The translations under genes were made by a program, and so were the position numbers. A stretch of DNA of 64,000 nt from AV80 sp035536995 (GTDB lineage Bacteria; Verrucomicrobiota; Verrucomicrobiia; Chthoniobacterales; UBA10450), in assembly GCA_035536995.1 (NCBI GenBank), contig DATLNB010000011.1:1-64000 (forward strand). The letters are read 5' to 3'. The notes under the pieces are model-generated. The model was not told the DNA's origin. It was given only the letters and a program-made list of their open reading frames with translations, and ran no database searches. Below, piece by piece: positions 41,436 through 50,240 of the stretch (position 1 is the stretch's first letter; every line of letters begins with the position of its first letter).

Positions 41436-43847
41436 TTACTCTGCGCGGAGTGCGATCATCGGGTCGACGCGTGATGCGCGGCGGGCGGGAATCCAGCAGG
41501 CGAGCAACACTGTCACGAGGAGGAGGAGCGCGACCGCAACGAAGGTCAGCGGGTCGGTCGGCTTGACCCCATAAAGCAGCGTCCGCAGGAACTGGGTCAC
41601 CAAATAAGAAGCAATCAGGCCGATCACGATGCCGGCGGCCGCCATTTTGCCGCCTTGCGCAAAAACGAGCCGCAAGACGTCGCGCCGCGCCGCCCCCAAC
41701 GCCATCCGCACCCCGATCTCGTGGGTCCGCTGGGCGACCGAATGCGCGAGCACGCCGTAAATTCCGGAGACCGCCAAAAGCAGAGCGACCCCGGCGAAAA
41801 TGCCGAGGAGACAGAGCGCGAACCGGCGCACGCTCAGGGTTTGATCGACCGGGCCCTGCATGGTCGTGAGGTTGTAAAGCGGCAGCTGGGAATCGAGCTT
41901 CCAGACTTCAGTCCGGATGGATGGAACCAGCCCGAGCGGCTCGTTGTTCGCCCGAACGATCAGGTTAAACCGGCGGAGAAAGTGCGCCATCTGGGCGAGC
42001 GGGAAATTCATCTCGGGCGCGACCGGCTGCTCCAGGTTCATCTGGCGCGAATCGCCCACCACGCCGACGACCGTCACCGGAATCTCCCGGCCCGCGACGT
42101 AAACGATCACCCGTTTCCCGATCGCGTCCTGCCCGGCCCAGGTGCGGCGCGCCATCGCTTCGTTAACGATGATCACGCCGGGTTGTCCGGCCTGATCCTG
42201 GTCGGTAAAAGTGCGCCCGCGCAGGAGCGGGATGCCCATCACTTCATAATAGTTGGGACTGACCACGCGGTTGTCCGAGCTCAAGCGTTGCTCCGGCGCG
42301 GTCTGGCCCTCGAGCGCAAACGGCCATTTGTCCGCGTAGGAAAACGGCGGATGCGATACCGCGGCGACCGAATGCACTCCGGGCAGGCTGGCCAGGTTGC
42401 CGAGCAGCTGCTCGGCAAAACGCACCGTCGCGCCCGGTTTTTCGTATCGCGCCGGCGGCAGATTTAGCCGCGCCGACAAAACCCGTTCGGCCCGAAACCC
42501 TGGATCCGTCCGAATGAGCTGAGTAAAGCTGCGCAAGAGCAGACCGGCGCCCGCGAGCAACACCACCGCGAGCGCGATCTCGGTTATAATCAGTGCGGCC
42601 CGGACCGGCTGACCACCGCTGCTCCCGGACCTGGTCCCAACCCGGAGCGCGAGGCCGGCATCAGTCCGCGAGGCCTGCCACGCCGGCCACAGTCCGAAAA
42701 GAAAAGTTGTGGCGAAAGTAACAGCGACCGCAAAGAGCAGCACCGGCGCGGAAACGTGGATGGATGTTTCCGCGGGGATTCCGCCATCCAGCACGCCGGC
42801 TTCGGGCAGGAGCTTCACCAGACCATCGATCCCCCAGACTGTAATCAAAACTCCGAGGCCACCGCCGAGCGCGGCGAGGAGCAGACTCTCGACGAGAAAT
42901 TGGCGTAATAACCGGCCACGAGTAGCGCCAATCGCAGCCCGGATGGCGAGCTCGCGTTCCCGGCTGCTTGCGCGGACGAGGAGGAGACCAGCGACGTTCG
43001 CGCACGCAATCAAGAGAACGATCGCCACCGCGCTGGTCAGGACGACGACAGCCGGCCGGACATTGCCGAGCAGTGCATCGCGCAACGACAAACCTGAGAC
43101 GGACCAACCGGCGTAGTCCGGCACCTCAGGATACTTCTGGCGAATCCGGGCCGCGACCGTTTGGAGCTCAGCGTTCGCGGAAGCAAGCGATGCTCCGGCA
43201 GTCAACCGTCCAATGACGGTGTACCAGCGTTGGGGAGCTTCCCCGATCTCAAAAGGAAACGGGAACCAGAATGTCGTCCCGGCATATTGGAAACGCGCGG
43301 GCATCACGCCGACGACCGTGAACGGCTCTGCATCCAGCTCCACGGTGCGCCCGATAATTTGGGGATCGCCGCCGAAACGTTTTTGCCAAAGCTCGTGGCC
43401 GAGAACGACGACGCGGGCTCCGCCGGACCCCTGTTCCTCGGGCAAAAGCGTGCGGCCCAGCTGGGGCGCTAACCCGAGCAGGGTGAAGAAGTCGGCGGTG
43501 ACCTTGGCGCCAGCCGCGCGCTCCGGCTGCTGATTATTGACCGTGAGGTTGCGGGAGACGTTTTCGATTGCGCTGAGGTGCTGGAGGGTGCGGACTTGTT
43601 CCCGATAAGCCCCGAATTCGCGGCCGGTATGTTGAAGCTGGGCGACGGCATCCGCACGTTTCTGCTGGCGAAGCTGGATGATCCGGGAGTGGTCCTGGTA
43701 CGGGAACGGATCGAGCAGGAGCGCGCGAACGACGCTGAAAATTGCGGTGTTCATGCCGATGGCGAGCGCCAGCGTGATGACCGCAAGGACGGTGAAAGCC
43801 GGAGACTTCAGGAGTTGGCGGAAGGCGTAACGGAGATCGGCGAACAT
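41436..43847 (-). CDS. ADOP permease 5
   Basis: An 803-residue duplicated permease. N terminus MFADLRYAFRQLLKSPAF, TM1 LALAIGMNTAIFSVVRALLL, first FtsX block AIVLLIACANVAGLLLVRAS, joining TM IALAVVLLAGAGLLLRSFTQ, final block LLAVSGIYGVLAHSVAQRTH then IGVRMALGAARRDVLRLVFA, ending PMIALRAE. The TM1 motif has GMNTAIF where most have GANTAIF, as in ADOP 8. The leader is CCGAATTTTCTAAACCAAT, without a ribosome-binding site. ADOP 6 ends 19 bp upstream, so the two are probably one unit. Confidence 0.9.
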   Translation of the reverse strand: MFADLRYAFRQLLKSPAFTVLAVITLALAIGMNTAIFSVVRALLLDPFPYQDHSRIIQLRQQKRADAVAQLQHTGREFGAYREQVRTLQHLSAIENVSRNLTVNNQQPERAAGAKVTADFFTLLGLAPQLGRTLLPEEQGSGGARVVVLGHELWQKRFGGDPQIIGRTVELDAEPFTVVGVMPARFQYAGTTFWFPFPFEIGEAPQRWYTVIGRLTAGASLASANAELQTVAARIRQKYPEVPDYAGWSVSGLSLRDALLGNVRPAVVVLTSAVAIVLLIACANVAGLLLVRASSRERELAIRAAIGATRGRLLRQFLVESLLLAALGGGLGVLITVWGIDGLVKLLPEAGVLDGGIPAETSIHVSAPVLLFAVAVTFATTFLFGLWPAWQASRTDAGLALRVGTRSGSSGGQPVRAALIITEIALAVVLLAGAGLLLRSFTQLIRTDPGFRAERVLSARLNLPPARYEKPGATVRFAEQLLGNLASLPGVHSVAAVSHPPFSYADKWPFALEGQTAPEQRLSSDNRVVSPNYYEVMGIPLLRGRTFTDQDQAGQPGVIIVNEAMARRTWAGQDAIGKRVIVYVAGREIPVTVVGVVGDSRQMNLEQPVAPEMNFPLAQMAHFLRRFNLIVRANNEPLGLVPSIRTEVWKLDSQLPLYNLTTMQGPVDQTLSVRRFALCLLGIFAGVALLLAVSGIYGVLAHSVAQRTHEIGVRMALGAARRDVLRLVFAQGGKMAAAGIVIGLIASYLVTQFLRTLLYGVKPTDPLTFVAVALLLLVTVLLACWIPARRASRVDPMIALRAE

Positions 43848-43866
43848 ATTGGTTTAGAAAATTCGG

Positions 43867-46293
43867 TTATTCGGCGCGAAGAGCTTCCATTGGGTCGGTC
43901 CGGCTGGCCCGGCGCGCGGGCAGCCAGCAGGCGACCAGGCAAACGGCTGTCATGAGAGCAGCAGTCGCTGCCAAGGTTCCGGGATGGAGCGGTGGAACAT
44001 CGAAGAGAAGACTCTGCAGGGCGCGGCCGGAGAGGACAGCGCCCGTAAGCCCGATCAACGTTCCGGTAATCAACAATCGGAGCCCGATCTTGAGAAATTG
44101 CGCGCCTATCTGTTCGCGTTGCGCACCGACTGCCATCCGGATTCCGATTTCCCGCCGGCGTTGCGCGACCGCGTAACTGAGAACTCCGTAGGTCCCAATC
44201 GCCGCGAGAAGAAGTGCGACACTCGCAAAAATCCCGGCGAGGAGCGCGGGCGAGCGGCGCGCAATCAGACTGTCGGCGATGCGCGTTTCCATTGAATCGA
44301 TGTTGTCGATCGCCAACTCCGGATCGGCCGCCCGGACCAGCTTGCGCAGCGTCTCGGCGAAGGCTTCCGGGCGCTGGCTTGTCCGGGTGATCACGAAGTA
44401 ATAGGAGTTCGGCCGAAAGGAGAACGGCAGATAAACAGCCCCCTGCCCGTTGCGCTCGGTCATGGCCGCCTGTTTCACCGCACCGACCACGCCGACGATC
44501 GTGAAGAGTTTCGCGTCATCGGTCTCGCTGCCTTCGGCGAGCCTTTGACCGAGCGCGCTCCCGTTTGGCCAGTAACGCCGGGCGAAATCTTCATCCACCA
44601 CGCAAACTCGTTCCGCGCGGTGAGAGTCCGCGGAAGCCAGAAATCGTCCTTCGCGCAATGGAATGCCGAGCGCGGTGAAGTAATCGCCAATCATGCCATA
44701 GGTATAATGACCCTGGAGGGATTGGCCGGCCGGCGGCACATAACCCTTCGGGGCGATCGCCGTTTTCCCGTGATCGCCACTCAGGGGCATGTTCGTGATT
44801 ATGCCGGCCGCGGTTATACCCGGCTGCTGGCGAATCGATTCCAGCAACCGATCCACGACCGCGACGCTGTGACTTGGATCATCTTGCCAGGCCAGGGTAA
44901 ACTCGCCGGTAAGAACGTGATCGGGCCGAAAGCCCGGAGAAACCGCCATGACCTTTTTCAGGCTCAGCCCGAGCAGCGTCGCACCCGCCAGTAACACAAA
45001 GGCGAGCGCGATCTGAGCGACAATGAACCCGTGGCGGAGGCGTTGCACCGCTCGACCGGCTGTCCCGCTGCGTGATTCCGATTGAAGCGCGTTCCCGAGA
45101 TGAGAGCGGAGGTTAAACCAGGCGAGCGGCACCGCGATGACCACTCCGAGAATGATCGAGCCCACGAGACCGACTACCGCAAGCATTCCGTCGAACTCGA
45201 TCCGCGCGCCAAGCGGGAGACGGTCCGCGCCCAGCACTCCAAGCAACCGAATTCCCCACGCTGCGATGACCAGCCCGAGCACGCCACCCAGTCCCGTCAA
45301 CGTCACGGTCTCAACCATGACGTGCCCCACCACCTGGCGCCGGGTTGCGCCCATCGATTGGCGGATGGCCATTTCTTTCGCTCGCCCGCTGGCGCGGATC
45401 AGGAGGAGGTTGAGGAGGTTCACCGCCCCGATGAGCAGGAGGAAAAACACGCCGGCCTGCATTAACCAAAGCGTCTGCCGGATGGAGCGGACGTGATGCG
45501 CATGCAGTGAGACGACTGGCGAGCGGAAGCCGGCCTCCGCCATCATCTTCGCCTCCGGGTTGTCCTGCTCGGCGGCGGCGTTATGCGCGTCGATCTGCGC
45601 CTGTGCTTCCCCGATAGTCGCGCCTGCTTTCAAACGCGCGATCATCTGGGTGCCGCCTCCGCCCGAGTGTCGCGCTTTCGGGGAACGCTGCTCGGCCGAC
45701 GTTTTTAGAGGGAGAAAAAGGCGCGCCTCGGACGAGAGAAAGCGAAAAGCGGGAGGCAGCACGCCCACGATCTTCCTCGGAATGCCATTGATCCGCGTGT
45801 CGCGACCCAGAATGTTTGGATCGGAATCAAAACGCTGGCGCCAGAACGCGTCCGTCAGGATAACGACGTTTCTTTGCTCGGCTGACTCTTCCTCAGTGAA
45901 GCTGCGGCCGATCACCGGGCCCACGCCGAGGGTTGCGAAAAATTCCGGCGAGATGCGAACGACTTCCTCCTGCTCCATGGAACCCGGATCGCCAACCGTC
46001 TCGGCTCTCTCCATGTAAATGGAAAGGCTCACCAGGGCCGGGATATTGCCGCGCCGCTCGTAGTAGTTGGCGATCGACGAGCCGTCATTCTCCACGCCGG
46101 CTTTCGGATAAGTGTTGTAAATGGTGACCAGCCGGTCCGCCTGCGGAAAGGGGAGCGGCCGGAGGAGGATGGAATTAATGATTGCGAAAATGGCCAGGTT
46201 CGCCCCGAGGCAGATGGCGATCGTGGCCAGGGCAGTGAAGGCGAAGGCGGGAGCTTTGCGCAGCTGGCGAAAGGCGTAACGGAAATCGGTCAT
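43867..46293 (-). CDS. ADOP permease 6 (divergent member)
   Basis: An 808-residue protein, the most divergent of the set. TM1 reads TALATIAICLGANLAIFAII rather than the LGIGANTAIF consensus, and the first FtsX block is VFFLLLIGAVNLLNLLLIRA then AIRQSMGATRRQVVGHVM. The final block (LLAAIGTYGVLSYAVAQRRR then IGIRMAVGAQREQIGAQFLK) ends PMEALRAE. The leader contains CAATCTGCAATCTCCAATC, a short repeat unlike the other members. The DUF4097 gene ends 42 bp upstream, suggesting co-transcription. Confidence 0.88.
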   Translation of the reverse strand: MTDFRYAFRQLRKAPAFAFTALATIAICLGANLAIFAIINSILLRPLPFPQADRLVTIYNTYPKAGVENDGSSIANYYERRGNIPALVSLSIYMERAETVGDPGSMEQEEVVRISPEFFATLGVGPVIGRSFTEEESAEQRNVVILTDAFWRQRFDSDPNILGRDTRINGIPRKIVGVLPPAFRFLSSEARLFLPLKTSAEQRSPKARHSGGGGTQMIARLKAGATIGEAQAQIDAHNAAAEQDNPEAKMMAEAGFRSPVVSLHAHHVRSIRQTLWLMQAGVFFLLLIGAVNLLNLLLIRASGRAKEMAIRQSMGATRRQVVGHVMVETVTLTGLGGVLGLVIAAWGIRLLGVLGADRLPLGARIEFDGMLAVVGLVGSIILGVVIAVPLAWFNLRSHLGNALQSESRSGTAGRAVQRLRHGFIVAQIALAFVLLAGATLLGLSLKKVMAVSPGFRPDHVLTGEFTLAWQDDPSHSVAVVDRLLESIRQQPGITAAGIITNMPLSGDHGKTAIAPKGYVPPAGQSLQGHYTYGMIGDYFTALGIPLREGRFLASADSHRAERVCVVDEDFARRYWPNGSALGQRLAEGSETDDAKLFTIVGVVGAVKQAAMTERNGQGAVYLPFSFRPNSYYFVITRTSQRPEAFAETLRKLVRAADPELAIDNIDSMETRIADSLIARRSPALLAGIFASVALLLAAIGTYGVLSYAVAQRRREIGIRMAVGAQREQIGAQFLKIGLRLLITGTLIGLTGAVLSGRALQSLLFDVPPLHPGTLAATAALMTAVCLVACWLPARRASRTDPMEALRAE

Positions 46294-46335
46294 GGGATTG
46301 CAGGTTTCAGATTGGAGATTGCAGATTGTTGTCCC

Positions 46336-47409
46336 TTATTTCCGGAGATGAATGTTCCCCGCCGAAGCCCGGAGCATGACCACCGGTCCGCCGCCGTTGA
46401 TGGCGCCTTTTAAACGGTCCTCGTCCTGGTTGCCCGGCAGACTAAACTCGCTTCGCAATCTGCCCGCACTGCAGGCTGCATCGATGTTAACGGCAACCGA
46501 CTCCGGCAAACGCAGCTCAACGTTCCCGGCTTCCGCAATCAATTTCGAATCGCTCCGAGGTTGCTTAGATATGTAGACGGCCACCGAGCCGCCAGCCGCT
46601 TTCGCGTCGATCCCGTCGGTTGCTTCTGTGATGGCGATGCTTCCGCCGTTCGCCCGCGCCATGACTTTTCCGTTCGTCCGTCCCGCGGCCACCGAACCGC
46701 CGTTACTGACCGCGTCGAGATCACCTCCGACATCGCCAAGGCTGACGCTGCCCCCATCAGTCCGGGCAGTGACAGGGCCTGAGACGTCGCCCAGGCGCAG
46801 GCTGCCCCCGAGCATTCGCGCCTTCACCCAGCCATCGATGTTTCCGATCTTCGCGCTTCCGCAACTGCGCAGATCGAGATTGAACTTGTGCGGCATCGCG
46901 ATCCGGAAATCGAGGCGCACCTTATTGCGTTCGCGACTGTTGCGGTCGCCGGCGAATCGCACGGTCACCTTCACCCCGTCGCCCTCCTTCGCCATCTCAA
47001 CCGTGAGCTTTTGGCGAAGCTCGTTCAGCTCCTGTTCCGTCGAGACTTTGAACTCGCGATCGAGCTCGACCCGGATCGTGTCCGAATCGCTGGTCGTGAT
47101 ATCGACGTTGGCAAGGTCGCTGTCGAAATTCAGGGTCCCGCCCGCTTTCACCGCGAATGACTCCGCGATTTGGTCGCGCGTCCCGGAGACGGCGTGAGCT
47201 GAGGTTATCGCGAATGCGAAGACAATCGCAGCCAACAGCACTGCACCTCGTTCCCAAACTCTGTTTGGGAACGCACTTGGCTTCGAAACTCTGTTTGGGA
47301 GCGCAGGCAACAGAGTTGCCGGGACAATGTCATTCCCAAACAGAGTTTGGGAACGAGGATCTAAACGACGATTCGATCGCGCATTATTAGCTGTGGTTCT
47401 TGTTTTCAT
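46336..47409 (-). CDS. Secreted DUF4097-like beta-helix protein with a repeat inside its signal peptide
   Basis: The start is the ATG of MKTRTTANNARSNRR (357 residues). The hydrophobic core AVLLAAIVFAFAITSAHA ends a signal peptide near residue 73. The mature part has strand-turn repeats (GGSLRLGDVSG, GGSVSLGDVGG, GGSVAAGRTNG, GGSIAITEATD) typical of the DUF4097/DUF2807 adhesin-like fold. Residues about 18-55 (from PRSQTLFGND to AFPNRVWERG) are encoded entirely by palindrome copy C, inserted in frame between the basic n-region and the hydrophobic core. It lies in the ADOP array, 42 bp before ADOP 6. Function is unknown. Confidence 0.8.
   Translation of the reverse strand: MKTRTTANNARSNRRLDPRSQTLFGNDIVPATLLPALPNRVSKPSAFPNRVWERGAVLLAAIVFAFAITSAHAVSGTRDQIAESFAVKAGGTLNFDSDLANVDITTSDSDTIRVELDREFKVSTEQELNELRQKLTVEMAKEGDGVKVTVRFAGDRNSRERNKVRLDFRIAMPHKFNLDLRSCGSAKIGNIDGWVKARMLGGSLRLGDVSGPVTARTDGGSVSLGDVGGDLDAVSNGGSVAAGRTNGKVMARANGGSIAITEATDGIDAKAAGGSVAVYISKQPRSDSKLIAEAGNVELRLPESVAVNIDAACSAGRLRSEFSLPGNQDEDRLKGAINGGGPVVMLRASAGNIHLRK
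47246..47358. repeat. 113-bp cloverleaf palindrome, copy C (inside a coding region)
   Basis: Reverse orientation relative to copies A, B and E (the TTCGAAACTCTG hairpin comes first). It lies wholly in the 5' part of the DUF4097 gene and is read without a stop codon. Confidence 0.9.
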
Positions 47410-47458
47410 TGTCTGATCACTGATCACCAGATGTGTCGTCGTCATTTGTCAGTTTCCC

Positions 47459-47568
47459 CACGCTCCCAAACTCTGTTTGGGAACGGACTTGTCTTCGAAA
47501 CTCTGTTTCGCAGCGGGCAACAGAGTTGCCGGGACACTGGCGTTCCCAAACAGGAGTTGGGAACGAGG
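47459..47568. repeat. Cloverleaf palindrome, copy D (slightly degraded)
   Basis: Same orientation as copy C, with a changed left end (CGCTCCCAAACTCTG) and one inserted base in the right arm (CAGGAGTTGGGAACGAGG). It lies 50 bp upstream of the DUF4097 start, 100 bp from copy C. Confidence 0.85.
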
Positions 47569-47630
47569 GCGGGATACCACCGTGGGCCGAGCATGTGACA
47601 CAGACACCCTACGATCTACCGCTCGCGTGC

Positions 47631-50045
47631 TCATTCTGTCCTCAACGCCTGCATTGGATCGATCCGGGTGGCTCGCATCGCGGGAACGAAAGATGCCAGC
47701 GCCGCAACGGCGCAGATGAAAAGCGCGACGGCGGTGTAGAGCCATGGGTCGCGCGGACTGACCTCGAAGAGTAATCGCTGCATCAGACGCGTAACCGCGA
47801 AGGAGAGCCCGAGCCCCACGACAAGACCGACGAGGGAGAGCCGCAATCCTTCTTTCATGACAAGGGCGATGACGTCTCGAGCCGCGGCGCCGAGCGCGAA
47901 CCGAATCCCGAACTCGTTCGTTCGTTGCGCAACGCCGTAAGCGATGACGCTGTAGATTCCCATCCCGGCGAGGGCGAGCGCGAGCCCGGCGAAGCCGCCA
48001 AGCAGATACATCGAGAGCCGGCGCTCGGCGGAAGCGTTGGAAAGAACTTCCGTGTACGATTGGACCTGGTCGATCGGGAGCCCGGGATCTAGGGAATGAA
48101 CCGCCGAGATCAGCTCGGTTCGCAGACTCGTTGCCGGCCGCGAACTCCGAACAACGACGCTGAGGAACGCGCCATCGATTTGGGCAGCCGGGTAATACAT
48201 TTCCATCCCTGGCGGCAACGAGAGGTTTTCGGCCCGGACATCGCCGGCCACCCCCACCACTTCCCTGGGAATCGACGCGATGCCGGTAATGAGCCGGCGC
48301 CCGATTGGGTTTTCACCCGGGAAGAGTTTCTTCGCCATGGTTTCATTGATGATCACGACGAGCGGCGAGTTCGGACGATCCTGCCAGGTGAAATCGCGTC
48401 CCTGTTTGAGTGGGATCCCAAGGGTGTCGAAGAACCCGGGCGAAATCGTCGAGCGCACGGCAAGGGTGCGATCGCTAACCGGCGGGAGCGGCTGCCCTTC
48501 CACCGCCGCGGGGGAACGAGTGTTCCCGTTGTCGGCCGCCGGGAGGTTGGAGGCGGCAGCCGCATGAGTAATTCCAGGAAGCGTTTTGATTTTTTCGAGC
48601 GCATTCTGGAAGAACAACCCCTGGCGTTCTTCATTCGGATAGGAAGCGGGCGGCAACCCAACGAAGAACGTCGTCACTCCCTGGGCGCGGAAGCCGGGAT
48701 CGACATTTTGCAGACGGCGAAAGCTGTCGACCAGCAGGACCGCGCCGACCACCAGGACGAGGGAGAGCGCAACTTCAGCCACGAGCAATCCGGCCCGGAG
48801 GCGTCCAGCCTGCCGTCCCGTGCTGCCACGCGAAGAATCTTTCAGCGAATCAATCGGATCGCTCCGCGAAGCGTGCAGCGCAGGGACGAGCCCAAGAACA
48901 ATCCCGGTAATGAGCGAAAGTCCGATCGCAAATAACAGGACATTGACGTCGAGAGCGATCTCGCGGCTCCGGGGCAGGAAGTCTTCGACCGCCTTCTTCA
49001 GAATATCCAGACCCCAGATCGAGAGAAGAACGCCCAACACGCCCGCGATCCCCGCCGTCAACACGCTCTCGGCCAGGAACTGGAAGACGATGCGCGCCCG
49101 GGTCGCGCCGAGCGCGGTCCGAATCGCGATTTCTTTCCGGCGTCCGATAAACCGGGCCAGCAAAAGATTGGCGACGTTGGCGCAGCCGACGAGCAATACA
49201 CAACCAACCGCCGCGAACAAAGTGAGCAACATCGGCCGCTGCCGGCCGACGAGATCTTCATGCAACGAGACCACGCTCATGCCAGCTTTGGCGTCCACCT
49301 TGTCGGGCTGCGCGGTCTGGTAACGGCGATCCACTACCCGCATTTGTTCTTCCGCGTGCTCCCGTTTCACCCCGGGTTTCATCCGGGCGAGAATGGTCAG
49401 GTAACCGGTGCCGCGCTCGATGATGTCCGGCGGCAAGCCTTCCTGTTCAAAGACACGCGGCGCGAAGACGTGAGTCTGAATGAAGGGAAACTTCAGGCTC
49501 GGGGGCATCACTCCAATCACGGTGAACGGCACTCCGTTGAGCGTGATTGATTGCCCGAGAATGTTTTGGTCTCCGCCGAATCGTTTTTGCCAGAAGGTAT
49601 GCGTCAGGACCGCGACGTTGGCGCCGCCCGGCTTGTCTTCTTCAGGGGTAAAGACGCGGCCGAAGAGCGGCTGGACGCCGAGAGCGCGGAAGAAGTTCTC
49701 CGTGACCCGGACGGCGTTCAGGTTTTCCGGATCACCCCGGCCGGTCAGGGTGAAACCAGTGAAGGACTGCGCGGAAAACTCGATGAAGCTCTGTTGCTGA
49801 TCGCGCCAGGCTTGATAGCGCGGCCAGGAAACGTTCGCTCGGTCGAGGCCGCGCTCGGGGAAGGAACCCCAGACGCGGACAAGTTGCTGCGGCTCGGGGT
49901 AGGAAAGAGGCCGGAAAAACAGGGTGTTGATGGCCGAGAACAAAACCGTGTTTGCACCAATCCCGAGGGCAAGCGCGACGACAGCTATAATGGTGAAGCC
50001 CGGTTGGCGGAGGAGCTGGCGGAAGGCGTAGCGGAGTTCTTTCAT
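47631..50045 (-). CDS. ADOP permease 7
   Basis: An 804-residue duplicated permease. N terminus MKELRYAFRQLLRQPGF, TM1 LALGIGANTVLFSAINTLFF, first FtsX block VGCVLLVGCANVANLLLARF then IRTALGATRARIVFQFLAES, joining TM VALSLVLVVGAVLLVDSFRR, final block ALAGMGIYSVIAYGVAQRTN then FGIRFALGAAARDVIALVMK, ending PMQALRTE. ARFIGRRKEIAIR replaces the usual ARA-R-REIxIR. The leader has CCGATCTCCGACCTCTGATCT before ATG. It stands alone between repeat copies D and E. Confidence 0.9.
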   Translation of the reverse strand: MKELRYAFRQLLRQPGFTIIAVVALALGIGANTVLFSAINTLFFRPLSYPEPQQLVRVWGSFPERGLDRANVSWPRYQAWRDQQQSFIEFSAQSFTGFTLTGRGDPENLNAVRVTENFFRALGVQPLFGRVFTPEEDKPGGANVAVLTHTFWQKRFGGDQNILGQSITLNGVPFTVIGVMPPSLKFPFIQTHVFAPRVFEQEGLPPDIIERGTGYLTILARMKPGVKREHAEEQMRVVDRRYQTAQPDKVDAKAGMSVVSLHEDLVGRQRPMLLTLFAAVGCVLLVGCANVANLLLARFIGRRKEIAIRTALGATRARIVFQFLAESVLTAGIAGVLGVLLSIWGLDILKKAVEDFLPRSREIALDVNVLLFAIGLSLITGIVLGLVPALHASRSDPIDSLKDSSRGSTGRQAGRLRAGLLVAEVALSLVLVVGAVLLVDSFRRLQNVDPGFRAQGVTTFFVGLPPASYPNEERQGLFFQNALEKIKTLPGITHAAAASNLPAADNGNTRSPAAVEGQPLPPVSDRTLAVRSTISPGFFDTLGIPLKQGRDFTWQDRPNSPLVVIINETMAKKLFPGENPIGRRLITGIASIPREVVGVAGDVRAENLSLPPGMEMYYPAAQIDGAFLSVVVRSSRPATSLRTELISAVHSLDPGLPIDQVQSYTEVLSNASAERRLSMYLLGGFAGLALALAGMGIYSVIAYGVAQRTNEFGIRFALGAAARDVIALVMKEGLRLSLVGLVVGLGLSFAVTRLMQRLLFEVSPRDPWLYTAVALFICAVAALASFVPAMRATRIDPMQALRTE

Positions 50046-50103
50046 AGATCAGAGGTCGGAGATCGGGGTCCGGTGAATTTCATTCCGTGCGGAAGGCTTT
50101 TTT

Positions 50104-50216
50104 CCTCGTTCCCAAACTCTGTTTGGGAATGCGATTGTCCCGGCAACTCCGTTGCCCGGTCGCCGAAACAAAGTTTCGAAGACAAGTGCGTTCCCAAACA
50201 GAGTTTGGGAACGAGG
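50104..50216. repeat. 113-bp cloverleaf palindrome, copy E
   Basis: Same orientation as A and B, almost identical to A (junction GCCCGGTCGCCGAAACAAAG). It fills the gap between ADOP 8 and ADOP 7. Confidence 0.9.
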
Positions 50217-50240
50217 ACAGTCGGTAGCAAAGTGGTCATG

